64,000 nucleotides of DNA from Vitellaria paradoxa (GCA_019916065.1 CM034233.1:37302862-37366861); one strand, 5' to 3'; shown: positions 21,616 through 35,100, numbered from the stretch's first letter. The notes: a model not told the origin generated them from the letters alone. Numbers and translations are program-made.

Positions 21616-23424
21616 TGACCGCTCTCTAATTTGGTAGTGGCTCACTCTCAAGTATAAGAGGCCGGTTGAGTTTAGTCTAGGTGAGTCCTAGGTCATCTTC
21701 CATAGGGAGCAAGGGTATGACTAAATTTTGGAAAACTTGGTTTTGAAAGCACTTGCAAAAATTTTAAGAAGCAAATAAAACAATCTTTTTGGAGTTTTTG
21801 AATAGAGATTTGTAACAATAATTTGAGAATTTCCAACACGAATTAAACAAAAGATGAACACACTACAAAAGAAAATCAATTTATAAACTTAAACAAACTA
21901 TGTGAATTAAAACACTTAGCTTTAACCTAGTCCTGTAACGTCCTCGAAGGGCTGAATTCAGATATATAGTTAACTCAACCTAATTCTTACACCTGTAATA
22001 TTAGGTCGGAAGATTTGGCATTAAAAACCCTTTTCGTAAAGAACTCACAATTCTAGGATTTTGAAATCAGGTTCGAAATCACCGGGACATGGAATTGACC
22101 TTTAATTTACACGAGCGTAATCGAAGTTCAACTGTATCACGGGCAATTCGTTTTCGAAAATTAATCTAGAATTATGTGCCTTACGTTTTTATTCGAAAGA
22201 TAAACACAGTTTAGTTCGAACTATCAAAATTCAACTCCTTCAATTCGATTACACTCCTAGGTTAAAACCAAGAAAACCCTAGCCTAGCATTACTAAACAT
22301 GAACAAAGCATTTCGAAAAGAAAAACATCTTCATCATGCAACAGAATATGAAAATGAAATAGATTAAAAAGGTTTAAGACAATTTCGAAAGCAAATTAAT
22401 CCAAACTAAGTCTACGAAATACTACGAAGTGAACATAGAAGACAAAGCACGAAGAACATGAAATTCTGATTAAAACAAATTAACAAATAGAACTTACACG
22501 TAAATCTTATTGTGAAGATGAAATTAAGCTTGAACAATCCAATCCAAAGCGAAATCGAAATCGTAACCCTAATCTAAACTAAACTAAGAAAAAGAGAAGA
22601 AGTGCGTAGGGTTTCGAACCCTCCTACATCAGATTTTCAACCTTTTATATCAATGTATATTACAAGGGCATAAAGGTAAAAAAATAGCTCAAACTTATTC
22701 TAAACTTGTGCTGGAAGAGTCCTCATGGGCGCCCATGGCTGAGGTGGGGCGCCCATGGTACAAGTGTTTGATGAAGTCCTCAAAGAGATAGCCAAAAACA
22801 GCAGTCAGAACTCTCTCTCTGTGGGCGCCCACCGGATGAAGAGTGGGGCACCCAAGGGTCCTCAGGGGTGCCCATGGGTCTAGGTGGGGCGCCCATGCTT
22901 GTGGTGGGGCGCCCATCGGTCTAGGTGGGGCGCCCATTTGCAAATACAGTGAACAGTTCTTCTTTGACAGCTTTCTGTCCCTGACTTCCGATGCGATTTT
23001 GACCCTCAAGAGAATTGATTTGGGCTTTGACTAAAACACGAAAGTTGTAGCTCTTCAAGTCCTCTTTCCAACCCAAAAAGAATGGAACCATTTGAAGTTG
23101 TGACGAAAAAGTTATGGCTGGAAAACTGAGAGGGTGTTGAGCTGGAACTTCAACCGCACAACACTTCAACTATTTTGAACTTCAAACCACTTCCTTCTCC
23201 TTGGCACCCATGGTAGTCGATCTTATGCCTTGGGATAGCTCCTCCTCACATGCAACCTTGGTGTTGTTTGGGCCAAAAACACCACATTATATCACCTGAA
23301 ATATACACACACCAAGAATGCATGGAAATGAGATAATCACGCTAACACATCGCCAATAATAACTGTAAATTCATAATTAGCATGCTCAATATATATATAA
23401 TTGTACAATAATGCATGCTAATCA
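21616..23424 (-). mobile_element. Solo LTR of the gag-only (TR-GAG) family
   Basis: Same ends as LTR1 (TGACC...GCTAATCA on the plus strand), 1809 bp, flanked by perfect TTATA duplications (21611-21615 and 23425-23429). It contains the palindrome cluster (22727-22938), TATA box and U5 box. It has one copy of the ~128-bp repeat instead of three, which explains most of its shorter length. A solo LTR with matching flanks is what recombination between the two LTRs of one element leaves. Confidence 0.92.
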
Positions 23425-24301
23425 TTATAGATCAAAACACTATTTTCACTCTCTCAACCTATACATATATATAGACATTAATATAACTCCCATTTTCTTC
23501 CATACATGAAACCAACACTTAAAGAGGGTTTTCTACAGGTAATCTACTCCTTGTTACACAACACATATGTAAGAATGAGGTATTAAATCCCTACCTCAAG
23601 TGGTAAAAAGATAGATCAACAAGAAGGTGTCTTGAACTTCCAAACCCTCAAACTTTGATGGCCTCTATCTTCTCCCTCCTTGATCAAAACTAAAAATAAA
23701 TGACATATGAAGGTTTCTTAGGGTTCTAATCTCAATTTTGCAAAAGGAATTTGATTTCTATGAAGATTTGGAAGACCTACCTTTGAATCTCTACCCAGTT
23801 CCTCCTTTGTTCTTCTTTTGCTCTTCCTTTGCTTCTCACCCGAATTCTCTCTTCTTCCAAGCCACTTCTCTCTCTCTCTCTTGCATCAAATCAACCAAAT
23901 ATATACATATATATATAACAATATTTTAAACCCCCAAACAGTGATTCTCAGGTCTTCCCTCACCCCTAGCTAGGTATAGGTGTTAATAGGGTAAGGCTTG
24001 GCTGGAAAATGCAGAAAAACACTTATCTCTCAAAACCACTGTGCCTTGGGTGCCTAAGCTCTTTTCAAGTGGGCGCCCAAGACCTTGGGCACACAAGCTC
24101 CTCTCAGGTGGGCAACCAAGGTTCCCCCCCATTTTTCAGCACTTGGCCAAAATGTCACCTTTGACTGTATGACCCATTTCCTTGAAAGTTCTCAACTCCA
24201 AAACACCATAAATGATCCATATCACTAAATTAACATATCTTGACTTCCAAAATACATCAAAAACCATATACTCATATTAAGACAAAGTCTGGGGTATTAC
24301 A

Positions 24302-25375
24302 GAATGATCTCTATAATTCTCTTGAATCTATACACATTCTATCAAACTCCTCCAAATGAAGCATAAGAAGTGCTTGAATCTATACACATTCTATTAAACT
24401 CCTCCAAATGATGCGTAAGAAGTGTATAACTTATTCCAAATGTCCTCTAATTGCAAGGATGGTGACTAGTCCATTCCTGAAGGAGATGGCTCAAAAGAAA
24501 ATAATTCCTCCTCAAAGAGCAAAAAATCTAATGACGCCACCTCCAAGATTCCTATGAAAAAATCTCATATTGGATAGAGTTTAAAGCAACTCTCTTTGCT
24601 CAGGGATCAATTTCTCTTATGTGTTCAAGCAACAATACTTCCCTTGGTTGATCTAATCATTTGCTTTTGCTGGTTTGTTTTTCTATTTTTGGAACCATGT
24701 TATTTTTTCTTGTTAGTATGTAAATTTTGAAGACACGTGTTTTATTAATTTTAAGGTGTAGAATATCTAATCTAGAAGTGTTGATGCTATACAATTTGAA
24801 TTCTGTACAGGACTAAAAGTTTAGGAAACAAACAAAAAAGTGCTGTAGAAATTTTTTTTTTTTTTGGAGAATTGTCGACCAATTGGTTGGGTAAAATAAA
24901 GAATTACTGACCAATTGGTCGGGGAAATATTTCATATTTCTCCTATTAAATTTTTTTTTTCTTTTTTTGTTGACTAGTTAGTTGACAAAGATTGAATCTA
25001 ATAAGTTAACAGGTTAATTAGTGACCAAATGTTTGTTCAGGAAAACCATCTTTGCCGAACAGTCAACCGAGAAAAAGTGCTTACATTTGCCGTCCAATTG
25101 GTCAAGAAAGGTATTTCTCTTTGTTGAGCAAGTAGTTTTAGTCATTGAAGGCTTAAGATTTACCGATGACTTAGTTAGTGAAGAGTCAACAATGGCTGAC
25201 CAAAATGTGGCCAAGAAATATGGTAATTTAGCAACCAAATAATTTTTTGGTCAGCAAAAGTTTCCCCGACTAGCCTTCGTTAACCAAATACCGCCCAAAT
25301 GAGTTTGGTTGGAAAAAGTTTTGCAAGCCTTCAGCGACCAATTTTTTGTTAGCAATTGTGTGATCTCTTGTAGTG
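24302..25375 (+). mobile_element. Right end of a CACTA (En/Spm-type) DNA transposon
   Basis: Ends with CTTGTAGTG, the complement of CACTACAAG, the typical CACTA terminus, followed by GCT (25376-25378) as possible 3-bp target duplication. The last 500 bases are full of short subterminal repeats such as GACCAATTGGTCGG, in both orientations, also typical of CACTA elements. At 24475-24580 a frame ends in a Ser/Lys-rich tail (GDGSKENNSSSKSKK...), possibly the end of its protein. The left part is cut at 24301 by the Tekay LTR. Confidence 0.7.
24321..24424. repeat. Two 52-bp direct repeats
   Basis: Units 24321-24372 and 24373-24424, both beginning CTTGAATCTATACACATTCT, differ at about three bases. 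They lie in the CACTA fragment; function unknown. Confidence 0.8.
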
Positions 25376-25378
25376 GCT

Positions 25379-25861
25379 AATTGGAGTTTACAATGAAGTC
25401 CTACTTCATCGATGCTAGCATTAAATTGTTTGATGGCCCAACAGGCCTTATGTTCTAACTCAACAGGCAGATGATGGGATTTACCATAAACGAGCCAATA
25501 ACGTGACATCCCTAATGTTGTCTTATAAGCTATATGATATGCCCATAAAGATGTAACCAACTACAACGGCCAGTCTTTACAGTTAGCATTTACCCTTTTT
25601 TCTAGGATTTGCTTAATTTCATGATTAGGAAGCTCTACTTAACCACTCATTTGAGGGTGATAAAGAGTGCCTACTTTATGGACTACTCCATACTTACGCA
25701 TAAGCATCCCAATTGGTCGATTATAGAACTATTTTCCCATGTCACTAGTAATAGTTCTAGGGACTCCAAAATGTGAAAGATATTTTCATGCAAAGACTTG
25801 AGTACTACCTTGTGATCATTTGTTCTTGTAGCCATAGCTTCAACCCATTTAGATACATACT
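25379..25861 (-). pseudogene. Integrase fragment of Athila remnant E
   Basis: The minus strand encodes the integrase core from [19 protein letters not shown] (25861 onward) to ACWAIKQFNASIDE and KLQLA near 25379, matching D residues about 1440-1600, with stops and small indels. The first catalytic Asp is missing because the fragment begins after it, joined directly to the LTR end. The CACTA end cuts it at 25375. Confidence 0.75.
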
Positions 25862-27187
25862 TGACTGCTTCAAAATAATACAATTAAAATACCTCCCAAG
25901 TGCAAGAGGGTGTAGTGTAGTTTAACCTGGTGAGATAAGGATTGAATCCATAAAGAAGCTAGGGTTTCCAAGTCCTAGGGTTTCTAGGTTATCCAAATCT
26001 ATTATCTTTAAGTGTAGAAAAGTAAATCAGCTTTAGGAAAAAGAGTTTTGATTGTTGATTTCCAAAACTATTAAACTAAAATTAAATGAAACGAATTAAC
26101 TACTAAACTGAAAGCAAATATTCTAAATTAAATCTAAGCAATTTTGATATAGCAAGTAAATTAAATTAAATCAAATCAAGCAATACAAATTGAATTTAAA
26201 GGTAACTACTTAAATATCTTGATTCAACCTATAAATCTGGGTAGATTATTTATTATTAAATTGAATACAATTCTTATCTCAATTTCAAACCAGAAGATAT
26301 TATCTTTAAAATGACTATTCCAAAGTACAGTTTTAAAATCATATTTAAGATAAGAAAACTGGAAAGATATTCAATTGATTCATCTTTGGTCCAAAACTAT
26401 TTTATTTGATTTCAAAAATATATGAAAGTTTTAATTATATAATATCACCAGGGATTTTAACTAAATATGATCGATATTACACATTTTCGAAAGCTTTTGA
26501 AAAGAAATAAATAGATCTAGAAAATATAAACTCTAACATACATGTTTAGCCTTGCATGTAAGAGTTTCATTGCATCCAATCATCAAATAAAAATCTACCC
26601 ATCATTAATAGATTGAATCAAGAAAAGAAATCTAGCCTAGAATCACTGAACATAAACAAAAGCAAGAAATAAAATGAAGCATAGTAAGAAAGACAAACTC
26701 CATTAACGAATGCTAAAACTTTATTGAAATTGCTGAAAAATCTATTGAATAATGATTGAATCCAAACTATGAAAGCATGAAACTAGTCTAAAACTGATCT
26801 AAGAACCTTAAAGAATTATGAAAGTGAGAATATGAAAAGCTACTCTCAAAGTTTGAAGAAAGTCTATTAATAGGCACCAAACCCTAGGATTAAAATTAAA
26901 AAAAAAAAAACAGAGAGCTATTCTGAGCTGCAGCATCTAGATGGCAATTGGCATCCGAATGGCAAGAACAAAAGTATATTCTTAAAAAAGTTCAAATTTT
27001 TAACTAAATGTTGGACCAAAATGCTACTTGGAGATGGCGTTCAAATGTATTATGGTGTCCAGACAATAAGGTTAATCTTCATGTTCTTCTCTTCTTTTCT
27101 ACTTTGCTCCATCTCTGCTATTCTGCTTCCTTTTCTTTCCATCTTTATTCCAAGTCAATAGCTAATTACACTTGAAAAGTATAATTA
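25862..27187 (-). repeat. LTR of Athila remnant E
   Basis: Ends on the minus strand in GCAGTCA (plus 25862), the same ending as C's LTR, with the U5 box near 25893-25910 and an R-U5 block like that of C. Near 26925-27065 it has variants of C's palindrome (GCATCTAGATGGC, GGCATCCGAATGGC). It lacks about 100 bp of U3 compared with C. No primer-binding site follows. Its start is uncertain: it overlaps or abuts the start of C's LTR in opposite orientation at 27163-27187. Confidence 0.65.
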
Positions 27188-28851
27188 CAATTCTCAATTT
27201 AAGTCATAAAGCATGCATTTATCGATTGATTAGGAGAAATTTATTTTGTTTTAAGGTCTAATCATTTTTATTTTTAAAAATGCTGAGAAAAGATGGAAAA
27301 TATTGAGATTAACAATGATGAAAAGGATGAAAATGTCTCTACTAACAAGGGCTGACACTTAGATATTCTTCCCAGATAGCAGCAAAGCACTTATGGAACA
27401 AATTAAAGAAAATAATAAAGAAACACAAAATTTGGCTTTGCACTCCAGACGGGAAAGTGCCATCCAGATGCCATTTTCCAGTAGCAATTTAGTTTAATAC
27501 TTAGAAAAATTTTAGATTTGTAACATTATTTTTGTTCTTATTGTCCAAACACTATATTACCATTTGGACGCAGCAGTCCAAAATAAGTCTATAACTTCTG
27601 TTTCAGTTTTAGGGTTTTTTGTCTATATATATTTTCTGTCACTCAGACTTTGGAGGTAGCCTTTCATAGTCAATTTTTCATAGTTTTAGGGTTTTAGTTT
27701 TAGATTTCTCCTAGTTATATTGATGCTTCATACGTTGGATTCAAGGATCATTTAACATACGCGTTAAAGATTTGAATAAAGTTTCAGGTTTCAATAATGC
27801 AGTTCATTTATTTTATTTTTCTTTCGTCTATTTATTGTTTTTGTGTGTGTTTAATGATGTTAAGCTAGATCCTTTATCTTGATTTAACCTATCAATAATG
27901 GGTAGGTTTTATTTGATGATTGAATGCCATACAAACCTTACATACAAGGTTAGACTTGCATGTTAGATTTTCTATTTTTTGAATCTATTGATTTCTTTTC
28001 AAAAACTTTCGAAAACGTATATATCGATCATACTTCCTAAAAATCCCTAATACTATTATAAGATTAAAACGTTCACATATTTTTGAAATCAATTAAATCA
28101 GATTTGGAACAAAGATGAATTAATAGAGTATTTTTCCAATTTTTTTTCCTAAGCATGAATTCAAAACTGCGCTTTGGAAAAGTTTACTTTAATGATAACA
28201 TTTTCCAGTTTACTATTCCTAAACATGAATTTTAAACTAAGATTAGAATGGCATTCAATTGGATAATAATTAACCTACCTAGATTTGTAGGTTGAATCAA
28301 GGTACTTAAAATTAAAATTGTTTTTATTTAAGTTTGTTCATATTGCTACTTTAATTTATTCGTATTGTTTGCTTTAATTCAATTAGCTTTTATATCAAGT
28401 TTATTAGGATTCAATTTAAAACATTTTTCTTTATTTTAGTAATTAAAGTGCCTTATTTGATTATTGTTAAATAATTCCTAAAATTAACTATCAAATAAAA
28501 AAAATAAGAAATCTATCTCTCAGCCCAATTTAGGGCCCGTTTGGTGTGCAATAATTTGCTGAAAATCTCCAAAAATCTCTATAAATCTCTGTTAACTTTA
28601 TATCACATCAACTTTTTTCTCTCACTGCACGCATTACGAACTCTCCCCAAATCACAATTTATCTCAATTTATCTCATTTTTTCTTACTCCAAACAAACCC
28701 TTATTTTTCTGCATTCGAAAACATAGGATTGATTGATTTAGAAAAAAACTTTAGCTTCCCTAAGGATACGATCTTGGTCTTAACAATTTAAACTACACTA
28801 TACCCTCTTGCACTTGAGAGGTATTTTAATTGTAATTATTTTAAGCAGTCA
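27163..28851 (+). repeat. 5' LTR of element C
   Basis: Starts at TAATTACACTTG (the usual TG is TA here) and ends GCAGTCA, 1689 bp including a 168-bp MITE. The 3' copy starts at 59762. It contains the palindrome GCCATCCAGATGCC (near 27455), a TATA stretch near 27622-27635, an R-U5 region and the U5 box CCTCTTGCACTTGAGAGG (28804-28821). Confidence 0.8.
28533..28700. mobile_element. Tourist-like (PIF/Harbinger) MITE
   Basis: 168 bp flanked by TTA on both sides (28530-28532, 28701-28703). The ends GGGCCCGTTTGG and (complement) GGGTTTGTTTGG form imperfect terminal inverted repeats of a kind common in Tourist MITEs. It has no coding capacity; the short frame at 28541 is chance. Confidence 0.7.
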
Positions 28852-28857
28852 AGTTTT

Positions 28858-28874
28858 TGGCGCTGTTGTTGGGG
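28858..28874 (+). promoter_or_regulatory. Primer-binding site of element C
   Basis: TGGCGCTGTTGTTGGGG differs from the tRNA-Asp complement TGGCGCCGTTGCCGGGG at three places, all C to T, fitting decay of methylated cytosines. Confidence 0.75.
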
Positions 28875-29116
28875 AAGCCAAAATTTTCTTGCTTTCTAGA
28901 ATAATCTAGGTTAAACTTTTCTTTGCTTCCTCTTTTCAAACATTAAAATAAAATATCTATTTGCTCGATGCAATACATTCCCGTTCAGATGCTAATAGGT
29001 ACTGTCCGAATGCCATTCTCTAATATCCACCTCTCTATCTATGTACTAATATTCTCAACCCACTTTTTGAACCTTCTGATCCTTTAGTTGATACTTAAAA
29101 CTCTCCAAAACCTAAA

Positions 29117-32100
29117 ATGGCAAATCTCCCAAGTGGAGGTGTAGGCCAATTACAAGGTCCTAATGGTCAACTTAAGGCACCTCCTGTGAGGTCCATGAGG
29201 GATTATCTTTAACAAGATAGGCATACACCTAAATCCTATGTAGTATGGCTAGAGAACTAAGGAGCCTTTGATTTTAAACTTGGGATGATATAACTCCTTC
29301 CAAACTTTCATAGTATAGAATCCAAAAATCCATATGAGTACTTCAGAACATCTATGTAACTTTCAGGGTTCAAAACTACCCCATTGATCTTGTCTTCTTA
29401 AAACCTTTTCCTTTCTCTCTAAAGGATAAAGCTTCTAGATGGTTTGAATTCTTGTAACCAGATTCCATTCACTCATGGGACTATATACAAGTGAAATTCT
29501 TAAAGAAATTATTTCCACCTAGTAGAACTGATGCTATTTGGCATCAAATTTTGAATTTTTCTCCTCAGCCAATCGAAACCTTCTATCAATGCTGGGAGAG
29601 GTTTAAGAACTTACTACATTTATGCCCTCACCACGGATTCAAGACGTGGCATCTTGCAATTTTCTATGAATCATTGATGCCACAACTCAAGCAGTTTGTG
29701 AAAACTATGTGTAATGGGCAATTCTATGACAAAACTCCTGATCAAGCATCTGAATTTTTTGACTTTTTAGCCAAAAATGCACAAACTTGGGATATTACAG
29801 GAGCTAATATTCAAACCACAAGCAATGTACCTAAAGGAGTACCTTAATTGAATGAAGGCAATAGTCTCAAAGTAAAAATTATAAACTTGACTAGGGAGGT
29901 TAAGCAATTGAAGATTAAGAAAGAAACACTAGTTGTCAAAGAGCCTATAGCGAATGTCTATTGCCTTGCTTGTGATAGTCAATCACATAGAACTGATGAC
30001 TACCTAACCATACCATTTTGGTGAGAAATAGTACAAATGTAATAGTCATGTGAACTTCCAGTTAATTCCATAAATCAATTCTATCCATATATCAGGGAAC
30101 AAATCAAGGAAGAAACCCGTGTTCTGAAACTTACAATCTGGCCTGGAGGAACCACCCTAATTTTGGATGGAGGAATGATGGAGCATCAATGCCTTAACAA
30201 TATCATGCTACTCTACCTCTGCCTATACCTCAAGCTCTATTACCTAACCTAGGACAACCTTAGAGTTTAGGACAATCATAGAATGCATATATACTTCCAA
30301 ACAAACATTCCACCAAAGAGACACTTCAGTAGTTTATGACAACACAATCAACACTGTAGGATCAAAATAATCGAGCTGCGGATGACATAAAAAGTCAGCT
30401 GACTCTCATAACCCAAGCATTGAGTACTCAAATAAGGTCAGCTGCCTGCTCAACCACAGCCAAATCTAGTAGCTCAAGCAAATTAGGCTAAAGGATCTTC
30501 TAGTGGCCAAATAAATTTTAAGCAAGTACAAGCTATCACAACACTTAGGAATGGTAAAGTTATAGATAAAACCATTCACCCTAGGGTAGTTGAGCCCAAG
30601 GAAGAGTTAGAACCTAAGTGGATAGCAGAAGATCAAACAACAATAGATGAACAAGTACATCCAGCAAGAGACAAAGAAGGACATAAACAAGTTGTAGAAG
30701 GAGAAAGAGAAAAAAGAAAGTAACGAAAAGTTAAAGAATAAAACAAATATATCCCTAAACCATATTTTCCTTAAAAATTCTTAAATAGTAAGAAGGAAGC
30801 TCATTATTAAGAAATGATAGAAGTATTTGGGCAAGTTAAAATCAACACACCTCTATTGGATACCATCAAACAAATCGTCTCCTGTGCAAAATTTCTAAAT
30901 GAACTTTATACTGTTAAGAGGGGATTACACATGAAAGAAAAGGCATTTCTGACTGAACAAGCAAGTGCTATCATTTAAAGCCATGCACTTCCCAAGTATA
31001 AAGACCCTGGCTGTCCTACAAATTAATGCTATATTGGAGAGTGTCGTACAAATAATGCACTACTTGATCTGGGGGCAAGTGTGAATCTATTACCCTATTC
31101 TGTCTATACACAATTGGGCTTAGGAGAGTTAAAGCCCATTCACATTACTCTACAATTGGCAGATAGATCTATCAGAACACCTCGTGGAATAGTTGAGGAC
31201 ATAATGGTTAAGGTAGAGAATTTCTGTTTTCTAGTGGATTTTATAATCCTTGAGACATAACCCCTAACTAATATATCTACACAAAAGCTGACTCGAGTTA
31301 TCTTAGGTAGACCCTTCCTTGCAACATCAAATGCCCTTCTTAATCGCAGGACAGGTTCTCTTAAAATGTCCTTTGGCACCATTATATTTGAAACAAACAT
31401 TTTTAATGTTTGTAAACATTCAAATGAGGAGTTTGGAATTCAAGAGGTGGACATGATCGGGACAATAGTCCAGGACTATATAGACCAAGACTTTATTGAA
31501 GACCCTTTGGAAAAGGCAATTTATTTTCGTGAAGGACTCTCAAACAGCACTGATATAACTAGCAAAGTCAAGAGCCTTTACAAATTACTTGAAATAAGTC
31601 AAATCATGGCAGTAGGTAATTAGGTGCAACCTTTCAAAAAATTAAAACCACTTGAAAGGAGAGGTAAAACTTTCCTACAGTAATTTCTGCAGAACTAACA
31701 CCCAAGCAAGAGACTCAACTAGTTAAACTACTCTAAAACATAGAAGCACATTAGGATGGTCCAAATTAACAAGAATAAGTCCCTTACTCTACACACACCG
31801 TATTCATTTGGAAGAAGTGCCAAACCGGTTCGTCAAATGCAAAGGTGTCTCAATCCAAATATGAAAGAAGTGGTAAGGGTCAAAGTAAAACTATTGGATG
31901 CAGTGATACCCGATATCTAACTCTAAATGTGTAAGCCTAACACATAGGGATGTCAAATATACTCATACCCAATGGATACCCGCTTCACCCACCCTATTCG
32001 GGGAGGATATGGGGATGTTAATAGCGGTGACGGGGATGGGTATGGAGATTTGAAATGTTACCCAAACGAGTACGGGGATGGAGACGGGTGCGATAGTCCC

Positions 32101-35100
32101 CACCCCACCCTACCCCGTACTCGTTTAAATATTTATTTGTTAATTTTGTTAGTGTGGTGGCTCCTTTAGAAGTCCCATATTGGTTTCTCACAAAGAAGTG
32201 GAGGCCTTGTGAGGTTATAAATAATGGTCTCTTCCTCTTTGGTTAAGTGCACCGATCAAAGTCAAAGATTTATATATATTTTTTTAATTTTTATTTAATA
32301 TATATATGTAATATATATTATTATATAATATTTATAATAATTTTAAATATTTATTTTATACATATAATATATAATTTGTAATAATTAGTATACTTAGCGA
32401 GTAAACGGGGACGGGGACGGGAAATTCATTACCTCGTGGGGACGAGTATGGGGAAATTTATTTTCCCCGAAATGGGGATGGGGACGGGGATGGGCAAGGG
32501 TATTGTTAAATGGGGATGGGGACGAGGAAGGTCATAACCGCCCCGTTGACATCCCTACTAACACAAGTCGTGCCAAAGAAGTCAAGTGTCATAGTTGTGA
32601 GAAATGGGAATAACAAATTGGCACCCACTTGAGTCCAAATAGGATGGAGAGTGTGTATTGATTATCGAAAACTCAATGCTATAACTCGTAAAGACCATTT
32701 TCCATTGCCATTTCTAGACTAGGTACTTAAGAGTGTAGCTGGACATGCATTCTACTGCTTCTTAGATGGCTATTCAAGTTATAATCAAATCAAAGTTGCC
32801 ATGGAAGACTAACAAAAGACGACCTTTACGTGTCCCTTTGGTACCTTCACATATAAAAGAATGCCATTTGGCCTTTGTAATGCTCCAACTACATTTCAAC
32901 GCTGTATGATAAGTATCTTCAATAGAATGGTGAAAGAGATTGTACAAGTCTTTATGGATGACTTCTTAATCTACGATGACTCCAATGAATAATGCTTGGA
33001 AATTTTGGATAGAATTTTGACTAAAAGCAAAGAATGAAACCCCATATTAAATTGGGAAAATGCCATTTTATAGTACAATAAGGAATTATTTTTGAACATA
33101 TTGCCTCTGAAGCAAGAACACAAGTGGAGCAAGCAAAGGTTGAATTAATCTAGAAGATCTTAACCTCATAAAGTGCCAAGGACATTTGTTCATTTTTAGG
33201 TCATGCCGGTTGTTGCCAGTGGTTTATTCTTTCTTCCAATTCGTTTACTAGCCCTTGTGCCACTTACTGACACAAGACATACGTTTTGAATGGACTCCTC
33301 AATACCAAAAGGCATAAGAGAAACTTAAAAAGTGCCTAACCACAACTCCTATTTTACAACTTCTCGAGTGGTCACTACCATTCGAGTTTATGTGTGATGC
33401 TAGTGACCACGCCATTGGAGTTATGCTAGGCCAAAGAAAGGATAAGAAAGTGCATGTGATCTTTTATGCAAGTAAGACTCTTAATAATGCACAAAGGAAT
33501 TTTTAGTAGTTGTTTTCGTGCTCGAAAAATTTTGGTCTTATCTCCTTAGTTCAACAATTACTATTTATACTGACCATTCTGCTTTGAAGTATTTGTTAAC
33601 CAAGAAAGATACTAAACCACACCTAATTCAATGGATTTTACCCTTACAAGAGTTTAACTTAGTTATAAAAGATAAAAAGGGAGTACAGAATGTCGCTGCC
33701 GATCACTTATCTCGTCTTCTTGAAGAACTTCGAATCAAAGAAGATATTGAAATTAATGATGGGTTCCCTAATGAATAGATCTTTAGTATTACAGCCATAT
33801 CTTTTACCACACCCCTATGGTATACAGATATTACTAATTACTTAGTGACTGTCAAAATTCCAAATGAATGGAGTGTAAAGGATAAAAATTAATTCTTAGC
33901 AAACATTCACTTATTCTTTAGGATGATCCGTATCTATTCAAGTATTATCCTGATCAAGTTATTCGATGACGTATCCCTAATTGGGAGGTTCTTGGTATCC
34001 TACAATTTTGCCAATCACAAGCATGTGGTGGCCACTTCCCTACAATGAAGACGTCTTTTAAGATTCTGCAAAGTGGTTTTTATTAGTCCACTCTCTTCAG
34101 AGACATTTAAATCTATTGTTCTTCGTGCGATCGATATCAAGATTAAGGAGCCTAATGAGACGAAACATGATGCCATTGTCTCTTATTTTGGTTCTTGAGG
34201 TTTTTGATTGTTGGGACATCGATTTCATGAGACCCTTTTTTGTATTGTTTAGATATGAGTACATCCTTATGAGGACGGACTATGTATCCAAATAGGTTGA
34301 GACTGTTATGTATCCAAATAGGTTGAGACTGTCACAGCACGGACTTATGACCACAAGGTGGTACTTATATTCTTACATGAAAACATCTTTTCAAGATTTG
34401 GAGTTCCTAAAGCCATCATTAGTGATAGAGGGAAACACTTTTGTAATAGACTAGTTCGAATTCTTATGCGCAAGTAAAGAATATTTCATAAAGTAGGCAC
34501 TTCTTATGATCCTCAAAATAAGTGGTCAAATAGAGCTTACTAATCCTGAAATCAAGCAGATATTAGAAAAAATGATTAATCCAAACTGTAAAGACTGGTT
34601 CTTATGTTTAATTAACTCCCTATGGGCATATTGTACGACTTATAAGACAGCACTGGGAATGTCACCTTACTAGCTTATTTATGGTGAAGCTTGTCATTTA
34701 CCTATCGAATTAGAACATAAGGCCTATTGGGCCATTAAGCAGTTTAGTGCTACTATTGTTGAAGCAACTTTACCGTAAACTCTAACTAGTAGAAATGGAT
34801 GAGCCCTAGAGCCACGCATATGAAAATGCAAGAATTTCCAAAGAAAAAATGAAGAATTTTCGTGATAAATAGATTACAAGATGAACATTCCATCAAGGTC
34901 AAAAAGTACTTTTGTGCAAATCACAACTTCACCTATTTCTAGGAAAATTACAATCCATGTGGTTAAGATCATTTATCGTAGTGAAACTATCTAAGTATGA
35001 AGTAATTGAGAATGAAAATCCAAAAAATAAGAACCATTTCAAAGTAAATGGCCACCGTCTTAAACTGTACTTCAAGAATTTCATTGCTATGGCTGAAACC

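Larger units (their letters stand above)
19786..24301 (-). repeat. Tekay LTR of copy G, carrying a solo LTR insertion
   Basis: On the minus strand it starts TGTAATACCCCAG (24301) and ends at 19786, where the terminal CA is now TA. Without the inserted solo LTR (21616-23424) and one target copy it is about 2.7 kb, like solo LTR H. Two palindrome clusters are present (21261-21430 and 24050-24125), plus an AT-rich TATA region near 23900 and a CT-rich leader ending at a donor-like AG|GTAGGT near 23775. It is inserted in CACTA sequence that resumes at 24302. Confidence 0.8.

Noticed and set aside
31972..32169. Gly/Asp-rich ORF at 31972-32169
   Set aside because: It is the G-rich arm of the hAT element read in frame; no domain and no transposase similarity.
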